Origin: Trichopria drosophilae
Taxonomy: Eukaryota > Arthropoda > Insecta > Hymenoptera > Diapriidae
Assembly (NCBI GenBank): GCA_030407085.1
Contig: CM059587.1
Span: forward strand, 73,459,001 to 73,523,000
Direction of reading: 5' to 3'
Length of the DNA: 64,000 bases
The first letter of the stretch is position 1, and each line of letters begins with the position of its first letter. The notes beneath the pieces were generated by a model, which was given only the letters and a program-made list of their open reading frames with translations, was not told where the DNA came from and ran no database searches. Both the position numbers and the translations under genes were made by a program. Positions 46,844 through 58,023 of the stretch are shown here, piece by piece.

Positions 46844-49800
46844 ATGGGTCTTTTATCTGAAGGAAAACCCCTCGAATGGGAAGAAACGAAGAATCTTGCT
46901 GATCATGTTCGAAAGCATGGAATTATACAGTTTTTAAATCTTTATAAGAGACTTCAAGATCGACAAGGTGATGTTCTCAAATGGGGTGACGAGGTAATTT
47001 TTTTTGCTCCAAATTTGATAAAGCTGTCAATATCGTTCAGTCGCTCCATTATTTGATAGATCTGTAAACGGTCTATCTTTTATGTAGATAGGAAGATGAC
47101 AAACAAAATTTTATTGTAGGTCGAGTACATTCTTGTAAAATTCAATCACAATGAAAAAACAGCAAAAGTATCTTTAAGGGCAGATGAAATATTATCAAAG
47201 TTAAATGAAAAAGAATTAAACGATCCAAAGTAAGTAAAAACAAATGTTAAACTTATAAAAACGAGTTACTGATAATAAATTTCACGACAGTAATGTAAAA
47301 TCTTTATGGCGACCTGAATATGGAGCCTACATGATCGAAGGAACACCCGGCAAACCTTACGGTGGACTTATGGCACATTTCAATGTTGTCGAAACTAATA
47401 TGCGAAACCGTCGAGAAGAAGCACAAAAACTCCTCCAGCCCGACGAAGCTTTGATGTCATTGACAAATTTTCCAAGGTCTCTATTAAATTGATCATAAAT
47501 AAATAAATAGTATAATTTCCAACAATTTTGTAGGCTCGGTGCACCTGGTTTTACCCATCCACCGTCTTTACCAACTCCGAAAGATGGTCCTTCGAAGAGT
47601 TTGTTCTTCCCTACCGAAGCTATTTTTCAGGGACATCCAAGATTTAAGACCTTAACGAAGAACATTAGGAAACGCAGAGGAGAGAAGGTGGCTATCAACG
47701 TTCCAAGTAAGATCGATTCATACATTTTTAAATGAAATAGTAAAAATGTTTTTATTTAACAATCGATACTTGTAGTTTACAAAGATGAAAATGTACCTCA
47801 ACCATTTAAAGAGGATTTCGTTGCCTTGGGCGACGATGGAACAAGTGCGAAAGTTGCAAAAGAAGATCATGTTTATATGGATGCGATGGGCTTCGGAATG
47901 GGTTGTTGTTGTTTACAACTAACTTTCCAGGCGTGTAACATACAAGAAGCAAGAACTCTCTACGATCAACTTACACCTCTGTGTCCAATTATGCTGGCCC
48001 TTACTGCGGCAAGTCCTCTTTATCGAGGATATGTCACAGATGTAGACTGCAGATGGAATATAATCTCGTGTTCTGTCGACTGCCGAACAGAAGAGGAACG
48101 CGGACTTAAAGAGCTCAAAAAGAATAACTTTAGAATTAATAAATCGAGGTACGACTCGATAGATTCTTACCTCAGCGAGCAAGGAGACAAATATAATGAT
48201 GTTCCATTGACCTACGATGGTGAAATTTATAAACAACTGATGGATAATGGCATCGACAGACTTCTAGCTCAACACATAGCGCATTTATTCATCCGAGACC
48301 CCATCGCAGTGTACTCTGAAAAAATTTATCAGAACGACGAAGTTGACAGCGATCATTTTGAGGTAAAGTTTATTGTTATTATAAAATTTTGAATTGTACA
48401 AATTCTGACCATTTTAGAATATTCAATCGACAAATTGGCAAACTATGAGATTCAAACCACCGCCCCCAAATTCATCGATTGGATGGAGAGTTGAATTTCG
48501 ACCTTGCGAAATGCAATTTACTGATTTTGAGAATGCTGCATACGTCTGCTTTGTGGTGCTGTTGACTCGAGTAATTTTGAGTTATAAATTAAACCTTCTG
48601 ATTCCTATCAGCAAAGTAGACGAAAATATGGCACGAGCTCAAAAACGTGATGCTGTGAAGAAAGAGAAGTTTTGGTTCCGGCGAGATGTTACACCCAATT
48701 CGCAAAACGAAGAAAAAGAAGAGTACACAGAATATTCGATCGATGAAATCATTAATGGAAAGGTAAGGTTTGTTATCTAAATGTTTTTAAAAGTGGTTTA
48801 AAATGTAACAATTGCAGGAAGGAGTGTTTCCGGGGTTAATTCCATTAGTTAATTCTTACCTCGCTAGTATGGATACTGACGCAGACACTCATTGTACAAT
48901 ACAAAGGTATCTGAAACTCATACGAAGACGTGCTTCGGGTGAGCTCATGACTGCTGCTGCTTGGCTTAGGAAAGAAGTTTTAACACATCCTGATTATAAG
49001 TAAGTAATTTTAAATTAATTTCTCGTAATATAAGAGTGTATTTTATTTTACTGCTGTTTTTATTTAAATAAATTCATCTTTACTTTATCTAGTATCTCAA
49101 TAAACGAATTGAATACGTTTTATTTCGGTTTCTTGACCATTTTCTTTGACATTCTTTACTTTCTTATTCGCCATGTTAATGATGAATGATGATGAAAACT
49201 TCATTTGTGTATTGCACGTGAAACCCATCTCAGTAGTTCCATTTTTTGCCACCAGAGTAACTTAACATGGCGAATCCGATACGTGAATAGAACATAAACA
49301 TAACCTAAAATTGACTATAGAAAAAAACAACCGCGAAACTGCGATGTAAAAATACCACAAAAACAACCGGTTAAAATCGGACCGAACTCAACAGTAAATA
49401 TTTCAAAAAAACCTGCACGGGTTTAATTTAAATTAAACGTAGAAAAACTGCAAAACAACCGTTAGGACAGTAGGTAGGGCGCCTCGGTTGCTTTTATATT
49501 TAAATTAACCTAAAAACAATCGCTACACTGTAAGAAATGACAATAAAATTTACCACGTTCAGCGTTGGTCGAATTGAACGATTAATCCCTGCAAACACGG
49601 AAAGTAACAGTTATGTAATATTTACGTAATGGTTACATTGTTGCATAAATGTTACATATTTGTTACATAACTGTTACTTTTGTGTTTGCAGGGATGTTTT
49701 ATTGGTTGGGAGTTGTAATTTCACTAATTTTTATGTGTTTTCCTCTGGAATGGTAAATTTACCACCTTCAGCGCGGGCTTGATTTTGACCATCGTGTAGG

Positions 49801-52800
49801 GTGGTTAAATTACACCCTGCAAACACGTAAAGTAACAGTTATGTAATATTTACGTAATGGTTACATTGTTGCATAAATGTTACATAGTTGTTACATAACT
49901 GTTACTTTTGTGTTTTCAGGGATGTTTTTTTGGTTGGGAGTTGTAATTTCACTAATTTTACGTGTTTTCCATGTAAAGTAAACACTTTACGTGTTTTCCA
50001 CTCGAATGGTAAATTTACCACGTTCAGCGTGGGCTTGATTTTAAACAACGCGTAGTGTGGTCCAATTACAAAGCGTTGTAAAATTTCTAACCTACAAAGA
50101 TAAAAACCCGACGTTAACTTCGGTATTATTACAACCCCTTGTAATTTTACCATTTTCTACGTAAAGATACATACAAAAGCTTGTAAAGTTCCGAATTTCA
50201 CGTAAGAACTTTACAACGTCGAGCATGGAAACACTGTTAAAAAAAGCGCAATTTTACCACGTTACATGTTGGTCAAAATAAAGCACACGTTTAATGTTGT
50301 AAGTTTTCTGTTTGGGGGTTGTAATTTCACTAATTTTTATGTGTTTTCCTCTGGAATGGTAAATTTACCATTTTCAACGCGGGCTTGATTTTGACCAACG
50401 TGTACACTGTAAAAAATAGTAATAAATTTTACCACTTTAAGTGTACACTGTAAAAAATGAAAATGAAATTTACAATGCAATGGTAATTTTCAATCATGAA
50501 AATTTGGTAATAACACTAGGTAGAGCGTTGAAATTTTACCGAAGTGAGGTTAGAGGTTTACCGCCGCATTGTAAATTTACGACGTCGAGCATAGGGAAAA
50601 TACTAGACTGTTGTACTTTTACTACGTCAAACGTAGGTAATTTTTCGAGCCTACGTTGGACGTGGTAATTTTACAAACGAGTAATATATTACAAGATTTA
50701 AGGAAAGTTACTGTGTCCCACATAGTAAATTCACTGCGTTGAAAGTGGGTAATTTTCGAGCCCATTCTCAACTGCAATTTTACACGATTTTTTTTTTTAC
50801 AGTGTAGGCAATTTTATGAACAACGCTAATCGTAGCGATTTTACACAGTTTGCGTTGTAAATGGACCACCTTATGTAAAGTTCCCTTTCGTCTTTGTAAA
50901 ATGTCCAAGTAAAGTTGTAAAATTGCATCACCGTATCAAAATTCACCAAATGCGGTAATATCGTCACTTAGAGCGTATTAAATTTACCTATGTACGATGT
51001 AAATTCACAACAAAATCGTAAAATGTGTAGGTTATCTAGCTCGAAGGTCTCATAAAAACTTCTTGAAATGTGCCACCATGGCGTGAATGGCGTGTCTTAC
51101 GGCCTCTTAATAAATTTTGCACTTTAAACCTGTATTTTTCCTATTAGAATGTACATTTAACATGTAATCTGTAATATTACAATTTTTAAATGAAAATTTA
51201 CAGTTAAGTTAGGATTTTTACAATGACTATGTGTATTTTTACAAAATCCTGTATTTTTGTTTCGAATGGTAAAATTACCCCGCGTGGTAACCAACGTACA
51301 GCGTAGTACTTTTACAGCGTGTTGTAATTTTCCTACTGTCAGCGTAGTACATTCACAATCATGTCTGGTAAATTCACAAAAACGTTGTAAAATTCCAAAC
51401 CTCAAGTGGTAAAAATCCTACGCTACACGTGGGAATTGTTGCCAAATTTGTACCCATGGGTAACTTCATTCATGAAAATTAGTCAGTTTTAAAATTCATG
51501 ACCATTTTTTACAGTATAGAGTAGTCAAATTACAACGCGTTGTAAAATTCCTAACATCCAAAAATAAAAACCGAACGTTACCTTCGGTAATATTACAACG
51601 CGTTGTAATCCGGGAGAAGTCGTGTAACTTAACGTCACTTATGAATTACACATGAGAACATTGACTAAAGAAAAATATAAAATAGAGGAAGGAAAACCTA
51701 CAACATAAAGGAAAACAGTAAACATTTATGTGTAGTCACTGAACTGTTTTAGGGAATATCCAATAGACAATAAAAAAATGGCGAACACAGTTCAAAACAA
51801 AAGTTTGTAAAACTCAAAAAAAAAACCAGAAGCTTTATTTTTGCCCAACATAAAGGAAAACAACTGAAAGGCCTACCGTATTTCGGTTTCTTGACCATTT
51901 TCATTGAAACTCTTTCTTTCTAATTCGTTATGATACGCAAATGAAAATTCATTGAAATTCATTGAGTGATTTTGAATGAATCTCAATAGATTTGAAATAG
52001 TTTTCTTAATCACTACATATCAATAAAATATTCAACAGAGCTGTAACTAATGATTTTCTATTGTTTTAAAATTATTGATTTCAGTACGTGCTTATTATAT
52101 TATTGAAATTAATTCAATTTCATTGGCTTTCGCATTTTTTAATGATTTTGTATTAATAAAAGGTTGTACGTTTTATATATTAATTTTTCTAATTATTTAT
52201 TATTACATTATGGTATATCTTGTCACATACGAAGGAAATATTATTGCTAACACTTAAATTGTAGTAATTTCCTAGTATCATGGTGTTTTTCAGGGTGTAA
52301 ATCTGGCACAATACTTGAAAAAGTTGGAATAATTTATATTTATTAATTAAAATCTTTTGGAGTAGATTAGACTATCTTAAGGGGGTACCATTGAGTAGTA
52401 ATCAAAGCTAAAAAAATGTAAATTAAAAAGTTCTGACTATTTTTTTTAATTCGGGTTTCATAAAGGCAATTCTAATCATTGTTTACTACCTTCTAAAATG
52501 AATAAAAAACAATTAAACAGAAATGGCCGAGAATTGTCTGCAATACATGATTTTTCGATTTTGGAGAAAATTTTCTCGACAAATTTCTTTGATTTTTTTT
52601 TAAGAGAACATAAAAAATTGTTAGAATTACCTGTATGAAACTCAAAATTTGGATGAACATAAAAACGCATTTTATTAAAATTACGGATGGATTTTAAGAA
52701 ATTAAATTTAAGAAACAAATTTGTTCATTTGTTATTCCAACACAACTGACTTCCGCGCCAAAAGTTACTCAAGAACGAATTTCTTTGACCCATTAAAATT

Positions 52801-55587
52801 CGCAGAATTAATTTAAACATTCAAATAAAGTTTGGCGAACAGAAAAACGTATTTCCGAAATATGAACGCATGGATTTTAAAAAATTCCATTTCTTTTTGA
52901 GGAAAAAATTGTTTTGGGTCAAAGAATTTTTGTACAATTTTTATTATACTAATTACTTAAGAGCCAACTTTTGGGATTTTTAGAACGCTTGTTTCATTTA
53001 AATATTTTATTGTCATTCAAAATCATTTACCTCCCAACCTTGCTATTGGTAATAACTGATTCGATTTCACTCATAACAGTCCTGTAATAATTAAATATTC
53101 ATTGAAATTCATCCGCGACAAATATGCCTATTTTTCCATTGAAATTCATGGAATTTGCAATTGTTCTATTCGCACTTTTCATTTGAAATTCATTCAACGA
53201 AATCATTTCTTCATTCCACTATTTTCCCATTCGAATCATTAAATCAAACAATTTTTTATGAGCTATTAACCATTCAAAATCATTGAAATACATTTTCTCA
53301 TTGAAATTCATTGCAGAAGCTATCCCTATTGAAAAAATCCACATGGAATTCCACGTTGATTTTCCATGTCGATTCTATGTGGAATTTTGTGGAATTATGT
53401 GGAATTCCACAGGAATTTTCTACGTGAATTTTCCACGTAGACTATATATTTTTGTATTATGTTATAAAGAAAAAAGAAAAACAAATTTTACGTTCATGAA
53501 AGGCATTCTTTACCTTCACATATATTATTATTACTTAGTTCCGGTGCAATTACATTTTAGTTCGTGTTTTCATGTAAAAAAACTGCTAGTCAATGTTTTT
53601 TAGGTTATGTTTATGTTCTTTACCTTCACATATATTATTATTACTTAGTTCCGATGCAATAACATTTTAGTTCGTGTTTTCGTGTAAAAAACTGCTAGTT
53701 AATGTTTTTTAGGTTATGTTTATGTTCTATTCTATACGAAAATTTATTGAAGATCCATTGAAATTCATTCACTGCATCACTTCTGAATTCGTTTTCATCC
53801 CTATTGAAAAAATCCAAATGGAATTCCACGTAAATTTTCCATGTGGACTGTGGAGTCTATGTGGATTTTTCAATAAGGATGAAAACGAATTCAGAAGTGA
53901 TGCAGTGAATGAATTTCAATCGATCTTAAATGAATTTTCGTATGGAATAGAACATAAACATAACCTAAAAAACATTGACAGGAGTTTTTTTATATGAAAA
54001 CACGAACTAAAATGTAAATGCACCGGAACTAAGTAGATAATAATAATAATATATGTGAAGGTAAACAATGCCTGTCATGGACGTAACATTTGTTTTTCTT
54101 TTTTCTTTATAACGTAATACAAAAATATATAGTATAATGAAGTCGACGCATTAATACGAATTTGTCCGAATTCAAATATTCGGAAATCCACGTGAAAATA
54201 TTAAATCGTTGAACTTCGAATTAGTTTGTATCATTTCTCAATTCAAAAAGTCAAGAAACCAGATTGGAAACGTAATTTCTGAATTCGATCTTATTCTTTT
54301 CTGTTTGTTCTCTGTAAAACGTCCTTGAGTTTACTTAAATATCCCCTGTTTTCATTGAGATATTACACTTTGAAATTTTCATCTTTATGAATTAATTTAT
54401 TCCTGGAAACTCATCATAAACATACAAATTTGAAAATGTAATATCTCAGCGAGAAAAAAATATTTTAGCATATACAGCGGCATTTAAAAAGACATGTAAG
54501 AAGCTGCTTATTGTTTATTTTGGTAAAAAAAAAAACATTCCTTACGACATAACCTCAAAAATGGGTAAAAATCGTTCTTTTAGGTCAAAATATCTTACAA
54601 ATCAAAGCGACTTTTTCACATTTTTACTCCATAAGAAGTGGATTTTGAAAAAGCTACATAGTATTAGTTTGCTTATTTTTATTTCAATATATTCCTGCAA
54701 ACTACAAAATACAAAATTGATTGGATTTGCTAGAAATTTGTTACTCGGGGGTTTTTGGAGTCGCTGATTATGAATATGATATTGAATATTCGAAATTTAA
54801 CCCTTTTTTGCCCAAAATGAGAAAACCCTGCAAATACAGAAAGTAACAGTTATGTAATATTTACGTAATGGTTACATTGTTACATAAATGTTACATAGTT
54901 GTTACATAACTGTTACTCTTGTGGGTAGCAGGTACCTCAACATCAGCTCAGTTTCTGCAGTAGAAAGATTTTTTTTAATTTTTGGAAAATTCATTTCCGA
55001 CTATTTTTAAGCGGGCTCTATCGATTCCCGTCGAGAAAATGGCCAAAAAACGACTATTTCTGCAAAAATTTTTCAAAATTTCGTTTTTTAACATTTTTCA
55101 CGTTTTTCTCCACCGAAACGGATTTTATCTTTTTTCTTTTCTCTTTATATGTAATACAAAAATATATATAATGAAGTCGAGGTATTAAAACGAATTTTTC
55201 TGAATTAAAATATTCAGAAATACACGTGAAAATATTAAATCGTTGAACTTCGAATTAGTTTGTGTTATTTCTTAATTCAGAACATCAAGAAACCGGATTG
55301 AAAATGTAATTTCTGAATTCAATCTTATTCTTTTTCATTTATTGGGATACACACTATTTTTTCCAAAAAATAAATATGAATAATCATTAAAATATTTTGT
55401 AAAATTTAGGAAAGACTCGATAGTGACCGAACAGATCAATTACGATTTGTTAAAAAAAATCCACGACATCGAAGTAAACAAGTTGCAGTGTCCAGAACTG
55501 CTTGGTCCATGTACAACCTCAAAGACTGCAGAGACAGTTCCGCAAGCAGTAGCAAAGGCCGAAAACTGTCCACAAACAGATACTTAA
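46844..55587 (+). CDS. GCLC: Glutamate-cysteine ligase catalytic subunit
   Basis: Eight exons: 46844-46993, 47120-47229, 47291-47476, 47534-47706, 47776-48362, 48418-48762, 48818-48999 and 55410-55587. All introns are GT-AG and the frame closes exactly to 636 aa (human 637). The enzyme joins Glu and Cys using ATP, the rate-limiting step of glutathione synthesis in the cytosol. Visible family signatures are [16 protein letters not shown] at the start, LKWGDE|VEY across the exon 1/2 junction (acidic residues of the metal/ATP site), [83 protein letters not shown] and [18 protein letters not shown]. The C-terminal exon is less conserved, ending after a [12 protein letters not shown] segment. Introns 1-6 are 54-126 bp; intron 7 is 6.4 kb of mobile elements. 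Looks functional. Confidence 0.97.
49587..49693. mobile_element. 107 bp palindromic MITE, copy 2
   Basis: CCCTGCAAACACGGAAAGTA to the inverse TACTTTTGTGTTTGCAGGG; nearly identical to copies 3 and 4. Confidence 0.8.
49815..49921. mobile_element. 107 bp palindromic MITE, copy 3
   Basis: CCCTGCAAACACGTAAAGTA to TACTTTTGTGTTTTCAGGG. It shares its flanking sequence (ATGTTTTnTTGGTTGGGAGT) with copy 2, so one of the pair arose by tandem duplication rather than transposition. Confidence 0.8.
51935..53330 (-). mobile_element. TIR element rich in ATTGAAATTCATT, copy 2
   Basis: Inverted relative to 21403-22894 and homologous over nearly its full length. Its last 70 bp are displaced: CGAATTCAGAAGTGATGCAG and the terminal TTCAATGAATTTTCG analogue are found at 53885-53960, separated by an inserted foldback. 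Confidence 0.7.
53334..54140. mobile_element. Foldback with duplicated arm, CCCTATTGAAAAAATCC ends
   Basis: TACCTTCACATATATTATTA and TTTTTTAGGTTATGTTTATG occur twice in tandem (53506-53612 and 53613-53725) and once inverted (53940-54085). CCCTATTGAAAAAATCCACA starts at 53334. A self-complementary 80 bp unit with the same end sits at 53799-53878 (CCCTATTGAAAAAATCCAAA ... GTGGATTTTTCAATAAGG). The end sequence resembles CCCTACTGAAAAAATCCAGG of the 29038 element. Non-coding. Confidence 0.65.
54797..55120 (+). mobile_element. Left part of a TTAA-family element with nested 107 bp MITE
   Basis: TTTAACCCTTTTTTGCCCAAAA, then after the insertion GCAGGTACCTCAACATCAGC and ATTTTTGGAAAATTCATTTC match the left arm of 41077-42123. 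The right arm is missing here. The nested MITE is 54826-54932. Confidence 0.7.
54826..54932. mobile_element. 107 bp palindromic MITE, copy 4
   Basis: CCCTGCAAATACAGAAAGTA to TACTCTTGTGGGTAGCAGG; again 107 bp. It interrupts ATGAGA...GCAGGTAC, which is continuous in the related element at 41098. Confidence 0.75.
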
Positions 55588-55930
55588 CAAATGTAATTAT
55601 TAGAATCTGTTCTAGATCCAAAGATTGTATTATTACGATTATTATAAAATGAAATTATTTTGACAAACATGTCGTTAACGTTACAATTGTTCATAATTTA
55701 TTATAATTACAAATTGTAACATTAACCTTAAATTATGATAATATATTTATTGCGATGGGTTGAATCGACAGGTAAAATTTGTTTATACAAGGTTATCAGT
55801 CGGTACCAATTGTTGGTTATTTTATTAACGATTTATCTACTGTTATTAAAAATGTTTGTTGTATCTCCAGAAAGATTTAGTGGGCGTAATTATTTTCAGT
55901 AGCAATTTATCTTTTAGTGCTTGATTTTCT

Positions 55931-55936
55931 AATAAA
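55931..55936 (+). terminator. Possible polyadenylation signal of GCLC
   Basis: AATAAA about 345 bp after the GCLC stop codon, the first canonical signal that I see on this strand after the gene. It is ambiguous because the region is AT-rich. Confidence 0.3.
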
Positions 55937-56219
55937 ATAAAATGAATCGTAGGTAACATTACATTTATTTACAACTATTAAAATTTTAAGAAACTGTTTA
56001 TTCATTTTCAATACATTTACATGAAACATATTTAAAACTTTTTGATCTTCGAGAACTTTTCACAGTAAAATAGATAAATAAAATGCTTCTTAAAGGTATA
56101 GCGTACTGTATTAAGATAAATTATAATTCAATAAATATTTGAAAGTGTAACAAACGTAATTAGTGTCGTTCGATAAAGATATTACACTCTCAATAACGTC
56201 AGCTGTACCTTTAAGACAG

Positions 56220-57367
56220 CTAAGACTCGTTTAAGTGCACAGTTTTTGAGTTAGTTCGATACGATATGTAGGTGTTCCAAATAACTGCTACAGTCTGGAC
56301 GACTAGTACTTGATACTGGAGCGGCACAACATAGAAATTTACAAGCTGAACCATCGGCCACAACTGTAACAGTACACCAACAGAATCAAATATTTTACAT
56401 TTATATTTTTGAAATATTTGATTTCAGAAATATTACAGTTGGAACGTCACTAATGTTAATGGCAATTACATAGACTAATAAATATACACTGTCGGGCCAG
56501 GGGGGGGGAGGGGAGCCCCTCCCGTTGGACCCCCTTGTCATTAAACTAGTACTATGTTAATTTCTTCTGTATTAATATTGTAATTAAGTACCTTGTAATT
56601 ATTTACTAAAATTTCAGGATATTCCTCCTTCAATTTCGATTTGACGTTCTTTAAATCGTTGCCTTGACAAGCACCAATCGAACTCAAGAGAACAGCAATA
56701 AATGCAGGTGCAAATAGCAATTGGTCGCAAGCTACCTTTTTTAAAGTAGCCACAGTATTTTTAGAACCAAATTTTTTGTCCAAGAATCCATACCATGTTC
56801 GAGTTGTCGGACCCTGACACAGAATCGTAAAGTCGTTTAATATAGACTAAAGACCTGGGTCAAGTCCTGCCGTTTGAAAATGCTTACAGTTGTGCAATTT
56901 ATAAAGTACAATTTGAATTTTCTCTGGGTCGAAAACGATAACTTACAAATTTAAATCATGCATATTATGATTATGTAAATATTATACCTTTTAGTTTTTA
57001 ATATTAGTCATTTAATAGTTCTCATTCGGATCTGTAATTTCGCACTGTATAGAAGTATATTAATTCGAGCAGGTTTGGAACATGAAATTTACCGCAATGA
57101 AAAAACCAATAGCTGCAAATTGTCCAGTTCGGACGAAATCCAACTGGTGAAACGGACGTCTCTCTATTGCATTTTGTGCAATCTGGTCCCCAAGGGCCAT
57201 TAACGTGCCTGTAATTACTCGGTTGTTATATATTCATTTATAATTACCGAAACGATATGAATTAGTTTTAAATTTGCGTAAGGTTTGACATTACCTGCTT
57301 GTACCGCTTGCATTCCCAAGGGAAATTTGACAAGTAGCTGTTTATAAACACGAAATAGACCAGACAT
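56220..57367 (-). CDS. Mpv17: Mpv17-like mitochondrial inner-membrane protein
   Basis: Four exons on the minus strand, 57367-57295, 57208-57093, 56813-56592 and 56363-56220, all with GT-AG introns and an exact frame, giving 184 aa (human MPV17 is 176). The family (Mpv17/PMP22) comprises four-helix channel-like proteins; Mpv17 sits in the mitochondrial inner membrane and is needed for mtDNA maintenance. Readable signatures are [16 protein letters not shown] at the start, [46 protein letters not shown], then [20 protein letters not shown] across the last junction and [12 protein letters not shown] near the end. Family placement is firm. The choice of MPV17 over MPV17L/PXMP2 rests on overall resemblance. 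It converges on GCLC, with about 630 bp between stop codons. Confidence 0.92.
56489..56535. other. GC-rich G-run/C-run patch in Mpv17 intron 3
   Basis: TGTCGGGCCAGGGGGGGGGA followed by GGGGAGCCCCTCCC and GGACCCCC. Strongly GC-rich within an AT-rich intron and partly self-complementary. G-quadruplex forming potential is plausible. It may be an element end; TACACTGTCGG resembles a TA-type terminus, but no partner end is seen. Confidence 0.45.
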
Positions 57368-57726
57368 TTTTTTTCAACAATATGGCTTCGTTTTGTTAAA
57401 GTAATAAATATAAATTATCGCAAATTGTTTTTTTAAGTATTTAAGGTTAGGTTTGTAAGAGTGGTGTTAAAATTATAATTTTAAATTTAAACATATTACT
57501 TGTTAAAATTATAATATCGTCATTACATTATATCCGTATATTCGTCGTATTTTCAGAGTTTTGTTATTTTTTTTTTAGTGAGCATTTGTCGAATGATGAT
57601 TTATGAAATCACGTGATCTAAGCATGGTTCCGGATTCTGATCCATAGAAAAAGTAGTGTATAGAGATCAGTGCATGATCGCTGTACCCACTCGAGCGCTC
57701 GAACGGATTATCGGCGAAATACTATA
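57368..57726. promoter_or_regulatory. Upstream region of Mpv17, possibly bidirectional
   Basis: 360 bp between the Mpv17 start codon (minus) and an ATG on the plus strand at 57727. It includes a GC-richer segment (CACTCGAGCGCTCGAACGG, 57689-57707). The position makes it the Mpv17 promoter. A role for a divergent plus-strand gene depends on the weak exon at 57727. Confidence 0.35.
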
Positions 57727-57753
57727 ATGGGTATCAAGTGCTCGGCCAATAAG
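57727..57753 (+). CDS. Possible first coding exon (MGIKCSANK), gene not found
   Basis: ATG in a fair context (TATAATGG) opens nine codons reading MGIKCSANK and ends at AAG|GTAGGA, a good splice donor. Gly2 followed by a basic and small-residue stretch is the layout of an N-myristoylated protein. No following exon could be recognised to the right end of the window, where sequence is mostly repeats. It could be a gene with a very long first intron or a chance match. Confidence 0.25.
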
Positions 57754-58023
57754 GTAGGAATATTCACTAAAAACCGTAAATAAAAAATGTCTGAATCAAT
57801 TTTTCAAAATTCGGACTCTGTAAGGGCAATTCTAACTACTTTAGACGGTTTCCTAGAAAATACCAAAGTTATTAATTAAGAACTGACCAAGAATTTTCGG
57901 AAATAAGTGATTCTTATTTATTTCTGAAACGATCCTAGCCGAAAACTAAGTATGGAGCCACAGCAGCTCCATATACCGCATTACCATGGTTCTGCATTAC
58001 TTATGAATATGATATTTCCTTAA

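Larger units (their letters stand above)
49524..51530. repeat. Degenerate GTAAATTTACCACGTTCAGCG repeat field
   Basis: Dozens of loosely related words combine GTAAATTTACC or TGTAAAATT with a CGTT-AGCGT-GGG core, in both orientations. Candidate element ends of the type CACTGTAAAAAAT occur at 49525, 50405, 50445 and (inverted) 50795 and 51505. A 226 bp tandem unit including a 107 bp MITE is duplicated (49587-49812 and 49815-50030), with a third unit lacking the MITE at about 50310. This reads as several nested MITEs with TA-type ends. No coding sequence. Confidence 0.55.
49000..55409 (+). other. GCLC intron 7, packed with mobile elements
   Basis: This intron is over fifty times longer than any other in the gene. 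In order it holds GTAAATTTACC-type repeats with two 107 bp MITEs (49524-51530), a 1.4 kb TIR element (51935-53330), a foldback (53334-54140) and a TTAA-family remnant with a third 107 bp MITE (54797-55120). The donor AA|GTAAGT and acceptor TTTAG|G remain intact. Confidence 0.8.
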
